This document shows, in pieces, positions 16,658 through 25,751 of a stretch of 64,000 nucleotides of DNA. Position numbers and translations under genes: made by a program. Source of the DNA: Ga0077527 sp964433345 (GTDB lineage Bacteria > Pseudomonadota > Gammaproteobacteria > Burkholderiales > SG8-41); NCBI GenBank assembly GCA_964433345.1, contig CAYSQJ010000001.1, positions 310,001-374,000 of the forward strand. Reading direction: 5' to 3'. A model generated the notes under the pieces. The model made no database searches. It saw only the letters and a program-made list of their open reading frames with translations, and had not been told where the DNA came from. The first letter of the stretch is position 1. Each line of letters opens with the position of its first letter.

Positions 16658-18391
16658 ATGACTGACACGCAATACGCCGCGCTGTGGCCGCGCGGCCCGC
16701 GCCAGGCGAGGGTGAAGCCGCTGGCGAAGCGCCTCGACACGCTAGAGGGCAAGACCGTGGCCTGGCTGTGGGACTACGTGTTCCGCGGCGACGAGGTGTT
16801 CGAGCAGCTGGAGATCAGCCTGCGCGAGAAATATCCCGGCGTGAAATTTCTGCACTGGGAAGTCTTCGGCAACACCCACGGCAGCGACGAGCGCGCGGTG
16901 ATCGCGGCGCTGCCGCAGAAGTTGCGCGAGCTCGGGGCTGATGCTGTCGTCTCCGGGATGGGTTGTTGAGGCAGCTGCACGCCCGCCGTGTTGCGGGCCA
17001 GTGTGGCGGCCGAGAACGCCGGCATTCCTTCGGCGACGCTGGTCTGCGAGAGTTTCATGACGCTGTCGAAGGCGGCCTCGCAGGGACTCGGTTATCCGAA
17101 CATCGCGGTGGCGCCGGTGCGCGGCCATCCGGGGCTGCAGAGCAAGGAAGAGCTGCAGCGCAATGTGCGCGAGCTGACGCTGGCGGGTGTGCTCGACGCG
17201 CTGTTCAAGATGCCGGCGGCGAAGACGCTGGGCGGCGAGCCGGGCCCGCGTGATGTGATCTGCAGCGGCAGCTTCGAGGACGTCAACGAGTATTTCATCG
17301 CGCATGAACTCTCCGACGGCCTGCCCATCGTGCCGCCGACGGCGGAGAAGGTCGAGGCCTTCCTGAAATACACCGACCACAAGGCCGACGAGGTGTTGGG
17401 CGTGCTGCTGCCCGACAACCGCGCGGCGACGGTGTGGAGCGTCGCGGTCAACGGCGTGATGGCGGGCTGCCGGCCGGAGTACATGCCGGTGCTGGTGGCA
17501 CTGACGGAAGCGATGGCCGATCCGGCCTACGGCGTCGAGCACAGCGGCAACACGCCGGGCGGCGAGACCCAGATCGTGCTGAACGGTCCGATCATCAGGG
17601 AACTGGGTTTCAACTACACTCAGGGCGTGATGCGTGACGGTTTCCGCGCCAACACCACGGTCGGCCGTTTCTGGCGCCTGATGCTGCGCAATGTTGCGGG
17701 TTTCCTGCCGCACAAGAACGACAAGGCAACCTTCGGCAACACCTGGCGCGTGGTGGTCGCCGAGAACGAAGAGGTCGCGGCCAAGATCGGCTGGCCGCTG
17801 CACAGCGCCGAGTTCGGTTTCAAGCCCGGGGACAACGTGGTGTCGGTCGCGCGTTACACCGGCGGCAACCATATTTCCTCGGTTTCGGGCTCGACGCCTG
17901 AGGAGCTGATGCCGTACATCGCCGACGCCGTGGCGCGCCAGTATTCCTGGCAGATCATGTTCAGCGTCGGCCAGGGTTACGACACGGTGCGGCCGCTGCT
18001 GCTGCTGTCGCCGATCATCGCCGAGACCATTGCCGCCGGCGGCTGGTCGAAGCAGCGTTTCAAGGAAGAACTCTTCAAGAGAGCGCGCATGACCGCGGCC
18101 GACTTCGAGCGCATGCTTCGCGACTGGACCCAGAAGCCGAACTGGAACCTTGCCGAGGAACACGCCGCGGGGCGCATCCCGATGGTGTTCCACGAATCCG
18201 ACGATCCGCAGCGCCTGGTGCCCATCGTCTGGCGGCCGGAGGATTTCCAGGTGGTCGTCACCGGAGACCTCGGCCGCAACAGCATTTACGTGCTGGCGCA
18301 CAATGGCGTGCTCGGTTTCCCGGTGGGCAAAAAGATTGCACTGCCGGGCAACTGGGATGTGCTGCCGAGGGGTGGACAGAAGAATGGATAA
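16658..18391 (+). CDS. UGSC-type selenoprotein fused to DGLPxxPxT domain (in-frame TGA at 16967)
   Basis: Read through the single TGA at 16967-16969, the frame gives 577 residues with selenocysteine at 104. The N-terminal domain (about 1-190) leads into VVSGMGC-U-GSCTPAVLR, the UGSC motif; a Cys directly before and another three residues after U give possible selenenylsulfide partners. The C-terminal domain (about 200-577) has DGLPIVPPT at 220-228, VMAGCRPEYMPV and QIVLNGPIIREL, and is shared with the genes at 18902 and 38481. The frame is open on both sides of the TGA without shift, and a SECIS-like hairpin follows at 16981-16998. The stop overlaps the CinA-like gene by 8 bases. A redox role is inferred; the reaction is unknown. 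A gene caller ignoring UGA recoding would split this into two proteins. Confidence 0.85.
16981..16998 (+). promoter_or_regulatory. candidate bacterial SECIS element of the first UGSC gene
   Basis: Perfect 6-base stem GCCCGC / GCGGGC with a 6-base loop CGTGTT, beginning 11 bases after the TGA. The loop starts 17 bases after the TGA and has G in its first two bases, which fits the accepted bacterial pattern (loop 16-37 bases from UGA, small loop with G at position 1 or 2). It should bind SelB. Confidence 0.75.
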
Positions 18392-18872
18392 GCTGCTGCC
18401 CCATGCCGAAGCCGCGATTGCCGCACTGAAGGCCCGCAATCAAAGCATCGCGGTGGCCGAATCCTCCGCAGGCGGGCTGATCACTGCAGCGCTGCTGGCA
18501 GTGCCCGGCGCCTCGGCCTGCGTGCGCGGCGGCGTGGTGATCTATACCTACGACATGCGCCGCGCGATCCTCGGCATCAGCGACGAGGAGATGCAGGGCC
18601 TCACGCCCTCGACCGAAAGCTATGCGCTGCTGAAGGCGCGGCGTTTGCGCGAGCGCGTGAAAACCGACTGGACGCTGGCCGAAACCGGCGCCACCGGCCC
18701 GACCGGCAGCCGCTACGGCTATCGGGCGGGGCATGCCTGCTTCGCGGTGGCCGGCCCCGGCCTTGAACGCGCGATCACGCTCGAAACCGGCGAGCCGGAT
18801 CGCGTGGCCAATATGCAGGCCTTTGCGGCGGCGGCGCTGGATTTCCTGACCAAGACGGTCTCGAAAAGCTGA
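18384..18872 (+). CDS. CinA C-terminal/PncC-like amidohydrolase family protein
   Basis: A 162-residue protein related to the CinA C-terminal domain, whose best-known member is the nicotinamide-mononucleotide deamidase PncC. The catalytic Ser region is VAESSAGGLI at about 26-35, followed by GGVVIYTYDMRRAILGIS and LAETGATGPTGSRYG, the latter matching the family TGIAGP loop with Thr-Gly kept. The ATG at 18384 overlaps the end of the selenoprotein gene (ATGGATAA), so translation is coupled. Whether it deamidates NMN or a different amide linked to the selenoprotein pathway is unknown; the conserved family Lys is not obvious. Confidence 0.8.
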   Translation: MDKLLPHAEAAIAALKARNQSIAVAESSAGGLITAALLAVPGASACVRGGVVIYTYDMRRAILGISDEEMQGLTPSTESYALLKARRLRERVKTDWTLAETGATGPTGSRYGYRAGHACFAVAGPGLERAITLETGEPDRVANMQAFAAAALDFLTKTVSKS

Positions 18873-18901
18873 GTGCTCCGGGCAGCGGTTAGAATTCCGT
18901 C

Positions 18902-19945
18902 ATGAACGCGATACCGAAATTTGCCAGCCTGGTCCACGAGGTCGCCGACGCGGTCGAGGCCAACGAGCTTTATCAGCGCAATGGCTGGACCGACGGCCTG
19001 CCGATCGTGCCGCCGACCGAGGCGGCGGTTGCGCGCTTTCTCGATGCGGCGCGGCTCGCGCCGGCGGACGTGATCGGCGTCGAGCCGGTGCGCCGCCGCA
19101 GCATCACTGCCGAGAAGGTGGCGATTGCCGCGGTGATGGCGGGCTGCCTGCCGGAATACCTGCCGGTGGTGGTGGCCGTGGTGAAGGCGATGTGCCAGCC
19201 GGAGTACGCGCTCCACGGCAGCACGGCGAGCACCGGCGGCAGCGCTCCCTTCATCGTCGTCAACGGCCCCGTGCGCAAGGCCATCGGCATGAACGCGACG
19301 CACAACGTGCTCGCCAATGCCTCCCGTGCCAATGCCAGCATCGGCCGCAGCATCCGTCTGATGCTGCTCAATGTGCTCGGCGGCATCCCGGGCCAGCTCG
19401 ACCGCTCGACGCTGGGGCATCCCGGCAAGTTCACCTTCTGCATCGCCGAGGACGAGGAGGATTCGCCCTGGCTGCCCTTGTCCGTGGAGCGCGGCGTGCC
19501 GGCCGGCGCGTCGGCGGTGACCGCGCTGCAGGTGGAGTCGCCGCTGCAGATCATGAACGAGTGGACGCATGACCCGAAGGAGATCTGCGACACCTATGCC
19601 GCGGCGATGCGCAGCAACATGCTGCTGTACTCGATCTGGGAGGGCAATTACGCGGTGGTGATCCCGAAACAGCATCGCGAGATCTTTGCTGCGGCGAACT
19701 GGAGCAAGCAGAACATCCGCGACTATGTGCACGAAAAGGCGCGGGTGAAACGCGGCGAATGGCGCAGTGTCGGCAAGGCCGCGGTGGCGGGGCGCAAGGA
19801 CGAGGACAAGATCTATTGCGCGCTGCGCTCGCCCGACGATCTGCTGGTGATCGCGGCCGGAGGACCGGCCGGCGGTTTTGCGGCGATCCTGCCGCCGTGG
19901 TATGGCAAGAAGTCGCTGGCGGTGACGATGCCGGTGGATAGCTGA
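18902..19945 (+). CDS. stand-alone DGLPxxPxT domain protein associated with UGSC selenoproteins
   Basis: A 347-residue protein without Sec that matches the C-terminal domain of the selenoproteins at 16658 and 38481. Shared blocks are GWTDGLPIVPPT (28-39), VMAGCLPEYLPVVVAVV, FIVVNGPVRKAIGMN, and ANASIGRSIRLMLLNVLGG. The Cys in MAGCLPEY is kept in the first selenoprotein but is Gly (MAGGRPEY) in the third. There is no signal peptide or membrane segment. It starts 30 bases after the CinA-like gene and is followed, after a REP-like palindrome, by the small selenoprotein gene; it therefore looks like the separated partner of the latter. Function unknown. Confidence 0.75.
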   Translation: MNAIPKFASLVHEVADAVEANELYQRNGWTDGLPIVPPTEAAVARFLDAARLAPADVIGVEPVRRRSITAEKVAIAAVMAGCLPEYLPVVVAVVKAMCQPEYALHGSTASTGGSAPFIVVNGPVRKAIGMNATHNVLANASRANASIGRSIRLMLLNVLGGIPGQLDRSTLGHPGKFTFCIAEDEEDSPWLPLSVERGVPAGASAVTALQVESPLQIMNEWTHDPKEICDTYAAAMRSNMLLYSIWEGNYAVVIPKQHREIFAAANWSKQNIRDYVHEKARVKRGEWRSVGKAAVAGRKDEDKIYCALRSPDDLLVIAAGGPAGGFAAILPPWYGKKSLAVTMPVDS

Positions 19946-19991
19946 AAAGACTGATTTGAATAACAACGTCCGCTGTAACCCCTCACCCCAA

Positions 19992-20017
19992 CCCTCTCCC
20001 CGCAAGCGGGGAGAGGG
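19992..20017. repeat. REP-like palindrome, CCCTCTCCCCGC type
   Basis: Perfect 12-base stem CCCTCTCCCCGC / GCGGGGAGAGGG around AA, preceded by CCCCTCACCCCAA and followed by TGTTTTCT. It lies inside the selenoprotein operon, between the DGLP gene and the small UGSC gene, in the orientation opposite to the copy at 42926. Confidence 0.8.
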
Positions 20018-20045
20018 TGTTTTCTACTGATACAGGGAGAAAGCC

Positions 20046-20576
20046 ATGACACTCAGAGTCCTTGATCCCACCCAGTCCGCCCACGGCGAGGCCCTGCGCC
20101 TCGCGCCGCCTCTGGCATCCCTCGAAGGTGCGGTGGTCGGCATGATCGACAACGCCAAGATCGGCACCGGACGCCTCTTCGATTTCATCGAGGAGATCCT
20201 GAAGAAGGAATACCGCGTGCGCGAATGCATCCGCCGGCGCAAGCCCGACGCCTCGCGGCCGGTGCCGCCGCCGATGCTGATGGAGCTGCGCGGCGCGGAC
20301 GCCATCCTCGCCGCCACCGGCGACTGAGGCAGCTGCTCGTCGTGCAGTCTGCACGACGCCATCGAAGCCGAACGGCTCGGCATTCCCGCGGTCGCGATCA
20401 TGACCGACCGCTTCGTCGCCACCGCGAAGGCGGTGGCCGGCGTCAACGGCCTGAAGGACTATCCCTTCGCGGTGATTGCTCACCCCATCGCCAACAACGA
20501 TGACGCGGTGCTGCGCGAGAAGGCACGCATCGCGGTGGATGCGATCGTGCCGATGCTGATGCGGCGCGGCGGCTGA
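20046..20576 (+). CDS. stand-alone UGSC-type selenoprotein (in-frame TGA at 20325)
   Basis: Read through TGA at 20325-20327 the frame gives 176 residues with selenocysteine at 94. The N-terminal part has VGMIDNAKIGTGRLFDFIEE and ADAILAATGD, then U-GSCSSCSLHDA, then EAERLGIPAVAIMTDRF and HPIANND. The segment after the motif (AERLGIP) has counterparts in both larger selenoproteins (AENAGIP, IETLGIP), which supports continuous coding across the TGA. The start has AGGGAG nine bases upstream. The SECIS-like hairpin is the strongest of the three. It ends convergently with a tctC gene. It probably works with the DGLP protein encoded just upstream. Confidence 0.87.
20338..20358 (+). promoter_or_regulatory. 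candidate bacterial SECIS element of the small UGSC gene
   Basis: Perfect 9-base stem CGTCGTGCA / TGCACGACG with loop GTC, starting 10 bases after the TGA; the loop begins 19 bases after it and starts with G. Such a stem by chance inside a coding region at the required distance is unlikely. Confidence 0.8.
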
Positions 20577-20602
20577 ACAACAGTCGTTCTCGTCCGCGGC
20601 GG

Positions 20603-20627
20603 AAAAAAAGGCGGACCGCAGTCCGCC
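20603..20627 (-). terminator. Rho-independent terminator of the tctC gene
   Basis: On the minus strand a stem GGCGGAC / GTCCGCC with a 4-base loop is followed by seven T. It lies 22 bases past the tctC stop and between convergent genes. Confidence 0.8.
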
Positions 20628-20648
20628 CTGATCAGCCGGGTAGCTGGA

Positions 20649-21611
20649 TCATTCGGCCGTGATACCGGCTTCCTTGATCACTCTGGCGTACTTCGTTTTT
20701 TCCGACTTGATGAAGGCTGCAAACTCCTTCGGTGTGTTGCCAACGGGGATTGCGCCCTGCCTGGTGAGCGCCGCCTTCATGTCGGCAGAATGCGTCGCCT
20801 TGACCGTTTCGCCCGCGAGTTTGTCCAGTACCTTGGGCGGCAGGCCGGCCGGCGCCACGAGGCCGTACCAGGCTGCTGATTCGTAACCGGGGACGCCCGA
20901 TTCCGCGACCGTGGGCACATCAGGTGCGACATCAAGGCGCTTGGCGGTGCTCACTGCGAGTGCGCGTACCTTGCCGGACTTCGCATGCGGCAGCACGGTC
21001 AGTGCGGTGGTCATGGTCATGTCGACATGACCGGCGACGACATCAAGCAGTCCCTGGTTACCGCCTTTGTACGGGATGTGGTTCATCTTGACCTTCGCCA
21101 TGTAGGTCAGCAGTTCGGTGGCGAGGTGCTGCGAGGAGCCGATGCCGCCAGTAGCGTAGTTGACCGGCTTCGGACCCTTGGCCAGCGCAAGCAGTTCGCG
21201 GATGTTGGCGGCTTTCACCGATGGATGCACGGCGATGATTTGCGGCAGGATGGCCGTAAGGCTCACCGCCGAGAAAGCCTTGTCGGCGTCATAAGGCAGG
21301 TTTTTCCGCAATAGCGGGTTGATTGCGTGGCCGATGGCGACGAACATCAGCGTGTGCCCGTCCGGCGCAGATTTTGCCGCGATGTCGGCGGCAACCACGC
21401 CATTGGCCCCCGGCCGGTTGTCGGCAACCACCTGCTGGCCCCAGGCTTCGGTCAGTTTCTGGCCGATCATGCGCGCGAGGATGTCTGTGGATCCGCCGGG
21501 CGTGAAGGGCACGAGGATGCGGATCGGCTTGTCGGGATAGTTGTCGGCGGATGCGGGCAGGGCGACGGCGATGGCGGTCAGTGCCGCGGCGGCGATGGCA
21601 ATGTGTTTCAA
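20649..21611 (-). CDS. Bug/TctC-family tripartite tricarboxylate transporter receptor
   Basis: Periplasmic receptor of 320 residues with signal peptide (hydrophobic residues 5-20, cleavage near ASADN). Landmarks are NYPDKPIRILVPFTPGGSTD, VVADNRPGANGVVAAD and NHIPYKGGNQGLLD. It follows the TauD-type dioxygenase gene on the same strand after 37 bases, so the two are probably co-transcribed and the dioxygenase may act on the imported compound. No carrier genes nearby. Ends at its own terminator. Confidence 0.92.
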   Translation of the reverse strand: MKHIAIAAAALTAIAVALPASADNYPDKPIRILVPFTPGGSTDILARMIGQKLTEAWGQQVVADNRPGANGVVAADIAAKSAPDGHTLMFVAIGHAINPLLRKNLPYDADKAFSAVSLTAILPQIIAVHPSVKAANIRELLALAKGPKPVNYATGGIGSSQHLATELLTYMAKVKMNHIPYKGGNQGLLDVVAGHVDMTMTTALTVLPHAKSGKVRALAVSTAKRLDVAPDVPTVAESGVPGYESAAWYGLVAPAGLPPKVLDKLAGETVKATHSADMKAALTRQGAIPVGNTPKEFAAFIKSEKTKYARVIKEAGITAE

Positions 21612-21648
21612 GGTCTTGCTCCTGTTGTTCGTTCAGTCAGTGGTGCGT

Positions 21649-22512
21649 TCAGGCGGCCGCAATGTAGCCGGAGGGCGTGCCGAGCACGGTGGTGCGCTCC
21701 ATGTGCCGCAATTCGGTTTCGTCGAAGTCGCCGAGAGCCTGGTGCAATGTGCAGCGGTTGTCCCAGACCAGCAGGTCGTTCTCGCGCCATTGCTGGCGGA
21801 ATACGAACTCGGGCCGGGTGGCATGCCGGTTCAGATAATCGATCAGCGGCTTGCTTTCATCCTCGGTCATGCCCTCGAAGCGCTTGACCTTCTCGCCGAG
21901 GTAGAGTGCCTTGCGGCCGGTTTCCGGATGCACGCGTACCACCGGCTGGGCGATCGGCGGGTTGAGTTTCATCACCTCCGCCCGGCGTGCCTCGCCGGCG
22001 TCGGCGACGTTGATCTTGCGCGTGCCCGAAAGGTGGATGCCGTGCAGGTCGGCGATCAGTTTCTTCATGCCTTCGGACAGCGTGTCGTAGGCCATGTACA
22101 TGTTGGCGAACAGCGTATCGCCGCCGACCTCCGGCAGGTTGTAGCAGCGCAACAGGGAGCCCAGTGCGGGACGCGTGGTGTAGGACATGTCCGTATGCCA
22201 GGAGCGGCCGGTGTAGCGCGACTCGGAAGGCGTGCCGTCGGGATTGGGTCGGTTGGTGACCAGCAGGATTTCCGGATAGTCCGGATGGCGGTCTCTCGGC
22301 AAGGACGCATGATCGTCGAGCTCGCCGAAACGGCGGCTGAATTCGATGTGCTGCTCGCGGCTGATGTCCTGGTTGCGGAACAGCAGGATGCCGTATTGCA
22401 GGAAGGCACCGTAAATTTCGCCGAAAGTGCTTTCGCTCATCGGCTTTGTCAGGTCGACGTCGCAGATTTCGACGCCTAACGCATTGGACAGGCGGCGCAG
22501 TTTAAGGGGCAT
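21649..22512 (-). CDS. TauD/TfdA family alpha-ketoglutarate-dependent dioxygenase
   Basis: Fe(II)/2-oxoglutarate dioxygenase of 287 residues. Iron ligands are seen as the HxD pair in RSWHTDMSY (His106, Asp108) and the distal His in NRCTLHQA (His257); an Arg for 2-oxoglutarate lies further on (MERTT). The ATG at 22512 is preceded by GGAGGAAAA and gives normal family length; the frame is open upstream but that part is antisense to the RraA gene. It probably starts degradation of a sulfonate, phenoxy acid or similar compound taken up through the TctC receptor encoded next. Diverges from the RraA-like gene. Confidence 0.9.
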   Translation of the reverse strand: MPLKLRRLSNALGVEICDVDLTKPMSESTFGEIYGAFLQYGILLFRNQDISREQHIEFSRRFGELDDHASLPRDRHPDYPEILLVTNRPNPDGTPSESRYTGRSWHTDMSYTTRPALGSLLRCYNLPEVGGDTLFANMYMAYDTLSEGMKKLIADLHGIHLSGTRKINVADAGEARRAEVMKLNPPIAQPVVRVHPETGRKALYLGEKVKRFEGMTEDESKPLIDYLNRHATRPEFVFRQQWRENDLLVWDNRCTLHQALGDFDETELRHMERTTVLGTPSGYIAAA

Positions 22513-22624
22513 GGGGTTTTCCTCCGAGGCGGATGTTGCCAACCGGGAGAGTATTCCACAAAGCAGCTTGTTATCATCGTGAAGTGCCATATCGTGTAAA
22601 CCGCCGGATCGACAACGACAGAAT

Positions 22625-23380
22625 ATGAACTCATCTGCTGAACCCCGATTGACCGGAAAAATCGCCCGCGAGCGTATCGTCATGCTCGACATCCCGCGTC
22701 CCGACAGGGCCGTGATCGATGCCTTCCTTGCGCTGACCGATCTTGCCGGCACGGTGTCGGATGCGATGGACGAGCTGGGCATCCACGGTGCGATTCCGGC
22801 GGCGAAGCTGCAGCCGATGCTGCCGGGTGCGCGCATGGTGGGGCCGGTGATGACCGTGCGCAACATCATGCAGTCGACGCCACCGACGCTGGGCGCGCAG
22901 GCGCGCCAGTCGAAACAGGCCGATATCGAGGCGCACAACCTGGCGAAACCCGGCGACGTGCTGGTGATCGAGGGTGTCGAGCACATCTCCAGCCTCGGCG
23001 GCAATTCTGCAAACGTCGGCAAGCGCCAGGGCGAGGCGGGGGCCATTGTTGATGGCGCGACGCGCGACGTCGATACGGCACGCGGCATCGGTTACCCGAT
23101 CTGGGCGCGCGGCGTCAGCCTGATGACCGGCAAGTGGCGCGTCGAAACCGTGGCGATCAACGGCCCGGTGCAGATCTGCGGCGTGCCGGTGAATGCCGGT
23201 GACCTCGCGGTCGCCGACGACAACGGCGTCTGTTTCGTGCCGCGCGCGCGCATCGCCGAAGTCCTGGCCCGCGCGCAGGCGCTGTCGGCGGGCGAGGAGG
23301 AACGCAACCGCGACGTGGCGGCCGGCATGAGCGTGGTCGAGGTCGCGAACAAGTCCTACTTCAAGAAAATCGGCAGCTGA
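22625..23380 (+). CDS. RraA family protein (HMG/CHA aldolase-like)
   Basis: A 251-residue protein of the RraA/dimethylmenaquinone-methyltransferase-like fold. Catabolic members are class II aldolases or decarboxylases such as 4-hydroxy-4-methyl-2-oxoglutarate aldolase. Visible are TVSDAMDELGIHGAIP near the start, then GGNSANVGKRQGEAGAI, DGATRDVD (substrate-binding Arg and metal-binding Asp) and VNAGDLAVADDNGVCFVP. It is longer than E. coli RraA by about 90 residues, as usual for the catabolic group. The next dioxygenase-like gene starts 11 bases later, so both are in one operon with the aldehyde dehydrogenase probably following. Confidence 0.85.
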   Translation: MNSSAEPRLTGKIARERIVMLDIPRPDRAVIDAFLALTDLAGTVSDAMDELGIHGAIPAAKLQPMLPGARMVGPVMTVRNIMQSTPPTLGAQARQSKQADIEAHNLAKPGDVLVIEGVEHISSLGGNSANVGKRQGEAGAIVDGATRDVDTARGIGYPIWARGVSLMTGKWRVETVAINGPVQICGVPVNAGDLAVADDNGVCFVPRARIAEVLARAQALSAGEEERNRDVAAGMSVVEVANKSYFKKIGS

Positions 23381-23391
23381 AGCGGCGAGGC

Positions 23392-24240
23392 ATGCGCAGC
23401 CCTGAAATCATTCCTTCCGGAGCTGCCTGCGGCGCCGAAGTGCGCGGTATCGATCCGGCGGTTCCGGGGCCGTTCATGGCGGAAGCGCTGCAGCAGGCGT
23501 TGCGCGAGCACCTTGCCGTGGTGGTCCGCGACCTCGCGCTCAGCGATGCACAGCTGCTGGCCTTTGCCGGGCTGCTGGGCAGGCCGGAGGGGCAGGGCAT
23601 CAGCGTGCTGACCGGCGATGCGGCGGAGGCGACGACGGCGCAGCTGGTGGCTTCGAGTGCCAGAGCGCAGGCGCGGCCCACCGGCAGCCTCGGTGGCGGT
23701 GCGGGCATCTGGCAGTCGGACCTCGCCTATCGCCTGCGGCCCTGTTCGTTGGCGATCCTGCATGCACGTGTCCTGCCTGCCGCCGGCGGCGCGGTGGCCT
23801 TCGCCAACCAGTACCAGGCTTATGAAACACTGCCGGCCGGGCTGAAGGCGCGCATCGAGGGCCGCATGCTGCTGCACGACGAGAGTTGCGACAACGAGGG
23901 CCGTTTGCGCGAGGGTCATGCGGAGATCAGCGATCCGCGCGAGTCCACCGGCGCGCAGCACCGCATCGTGCGCACCCATCCCGAAACCCGGCGCAAGGCG
24001 CTGTACCTCGGGCGGCGACGCAATGCCTGGGTGATCGGGCTGCCGCTGGATGAGAGCGAGGCCCTGCTTGACGAACTGTGGGCGCATGCGACGCAGCCCG
24101 TGCTGCAGTGGCGACATGAATGGCGCGCCGGCGACACCCTGCTCTGGGACAACCGCTGCCTGCTCTATTGCCACGAAGTGGCCGCCGCTGCGGGGCGCGA
24201 GTTCCTGCGCGTGCAGCTGCGCGGCGAGCCCCCGCGCTGA
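23392..24240 (+). CDS. TauD/TfdA-like protein lacking iron ligands (probable pseudoenzyme)
   Basis: A 282-residue TauD-fold protein, clearly related to the intact enzyme at 31982-32866: IIPSGAACGAEVRGID against IIPSGKGCGAEVTGVD, and KALYLGRRRNAW against KALYLGRRRNAY. The HxD iron pair is changed to Q-x-D (IWQSDLAY, Gln108), and the distal His position reads Tyr (NRCLLYCHE, Tyr259). His261 two residues later is unlikely to replace it without a shift. Codon use and length are normal, so it is maintained rather than decaying. It may bind a substrate or a partner without oxygenase chemistry. Confidence 0.82.
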   Translation: MRSPEIIPSGAACGAEVRGIDPAVPGPFMAEALQQALREHLAVVVRDLALSDAQLLAFAGLLGRPEGQGISVLTGDAAEATTAQLVASSARAQARPTGSLGGGAGIWQSDLAYRLRPCSLAILHARVLPAAGGAVAFANQYQAYETLPAGLKARIEGRMLLHDESCDNEGRLREGHAEISDPRESTGAQHRIVRTHPETRRKALYLGRRRNAWVIGLPLDESEALLDELWAHATQPVLQWRHEWRAGDTLLWDNRCLLYCHEVAAAAGREFLRVQLRGEPPR

Positions 24241-24308
24241 GCCGCAAAACCGTTTATCCTTCCGCTTCCCGCTCATCTTTACCATTCATCACGCACGAGG
24301 GAATTGCC

Positions 24309-25748
24309 ATGTCGTCGTATACCAACACGCTGCTCTACATCAACGGCCAGTGGTGCGCCGCGGCTTCGGGCCGCACGCTGCCGGTGGTCAACCCCGCCAA
24401 TCACCAGCAGATCGGCACCGTGGCCTATGCCGAAAAGGCTGATCTCGATCGCGCGCTGGAAGCGGCGGACAAGGGTTTCAAGGCCTGGCGCAAGGTGTCG
24501 GCCTTCGACCGCTGCAAGATCATGCGCAAGGCCGCGGATATTTTCCGAGAGCGCGCCGATACCGTGGCGACCTACATGACTTTCGAGCAGGGCAAGCCGG
24601 TCGGTGAGGCAAAACTGGAGGCACTGGCCGGTGCCGACCTGATCGACTGGTTCGCTGAAGAAGGCCGCCGCGCCTACGGACGGGTGATCCCGGCACGCGC
24701 GGAAGGTGTCTACCAACTGGTGGTGAAGGAGCCGGTGGGCCCGGTCGCCGCCTTCACGCCCTGGAATTTCCCGATCAACCAGGCCGTGCGCAAGTTGTCG
24801 GCGGCACTCAGCACCGGCTGCTCGGTGATCCTGAAGGCGCCGGAAGAAACCCCGGCCTCGCCTGCGGAACTGGTGCGCGCTTTCGCCGATGCCGGCGTGC
24901 CGCCGGGCGTGATCAACCTGGTCTACGGTGACCCGGCGGAGATCTCGAGCTACCTGATCCCGCACCCGGTGATCCGCAAGATGACCTTCACCGGCTCGAC
25001 GCCGGTGGGCAAGCAGCTGGCCGCGCTTGCGGGCCAGCACATGAAGCGCGCGACGATGGAGCTGGGCGGCCACGCCCCTGTGATCATTTTCGACGACGCC
25101 GACATCGAGGTCGCGGCGAAGACCATGACCTTCATGAAGTACCGCAACGCCGGACAGGTCTGCGTGTCACCGACACGCTTCCTGGTGCAGGAGGGCGTCT
25201 ACAAGCAGTTCGTCGAAAAATTTGTCGAGGGCACCAAGGCGATCAAGGTCGGCGACGGTTTCGACAAGGAAACCAAGATGGCGACGCTTGCCAATCCGCG
25301 CCGGCAGAGCGCGATGGTGGCCAACGTCGAGGACGCGAAGAAGCATGGCGGCAAGCTGCAGACCGGCGGTTATCCGATCGGCGAGAAGGGCAACTTCTTC
25401 GAGCCGACGGTGATCACCGAACTGTCGACTGACGCGATGGCGATGAACACCGAGCCTTTCGGCCCGCTGGCGATCATCAATCCCTTCAAGACCTTTGACG
25501 ACGCCGTGGCGGAAGCGAACCGCCTGCCCTACGGCCTCGCGGCATATGCCTGGACCAAATCGGCAAAGACCGCGACTGCGATCGCAGCCCAGGTCGAGAC
25601 CGGCATGATGACCATCAATCATCTCGGCTTTGCGCTGCCCGAAGTGCCCTTCGGCGGCGTCAAGGATTCGGGTTACGGATCGGAGGGCGGGCTGGAGGCG
25701 CTGGAGCCCTACCTGGTCGGCAAGTTCGTGACCCAGGCGGGATTATAA
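24309..25748 (+). CDS. NAD(P)-dependent aldehyde dehydrogenase, succinate-semialdehyde type
   Basis: Oxidises an aldehyde to its acid; closest in pattern to succinate- or glutarate-semialdehyde dehydrogenases. The 479 residues contain TPWNFPINQAVRKLSAALS (cofactor site), FTGSTPVGKQL, MELGGHAPVI with general base Glu251, and NAGQVCVSPTRF with catalytic Cys285. The C-terminus shows EVPFGGVKDSGYGSEGG. The ATG at 24309 gives family-normal length. It lies 68 bases after the dioxygenase-like gene. Its stop codon is part of an AT-rich repeat (copy 4). Confidence 0.9.
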   Translation: MSSYTNTLLYINGQWCAAASGRTLPVVNPANHQQIGTVAYAEKADLDRALEAADKGFKAWRKVSAFDRCKIMRKAADIFRERADTVATYMTFEQGKPVGEAKLEALAGADLIDWFAEEGRRAYGRVIPARAEGVYQLVVKEPVGPVAAFTPWNFPINQAVRKLSAALSTGCSVILKAPEETPASPAELVRAFADAGVPPGVINLVYGDPAEISSYLIPHPVIRKMTFTGSTPVGKQLAALAGQHMKRATMELGGHAPVIIFDDADIEVAAKTMTFMKYRNAGQVCVSPTRFLVQEGVYKQFVEKFVEGTKAIKVGDGFDKETKMATLANPRRQSAMVANVEDAKKHGGKLQTGGYPIGEKGNFFEPTVITELSTDAMAMNTEPFGPLAIINPFKTFDDAVAEANRLPYGLAAYAWTKSAKTATAIAAQVETGMMTINHLGFALPEVPFGGVKDSGYGSEGGLEALEPYLVGKFVTQAGL

Positions 25749-25751
25749 AAA

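Noticed and set aside
20649..21611. TctC receptor as part of a complete TctABC carrier
   Set aside because: No tctA or tctB gene is present near this or any of the other three receptor genes.
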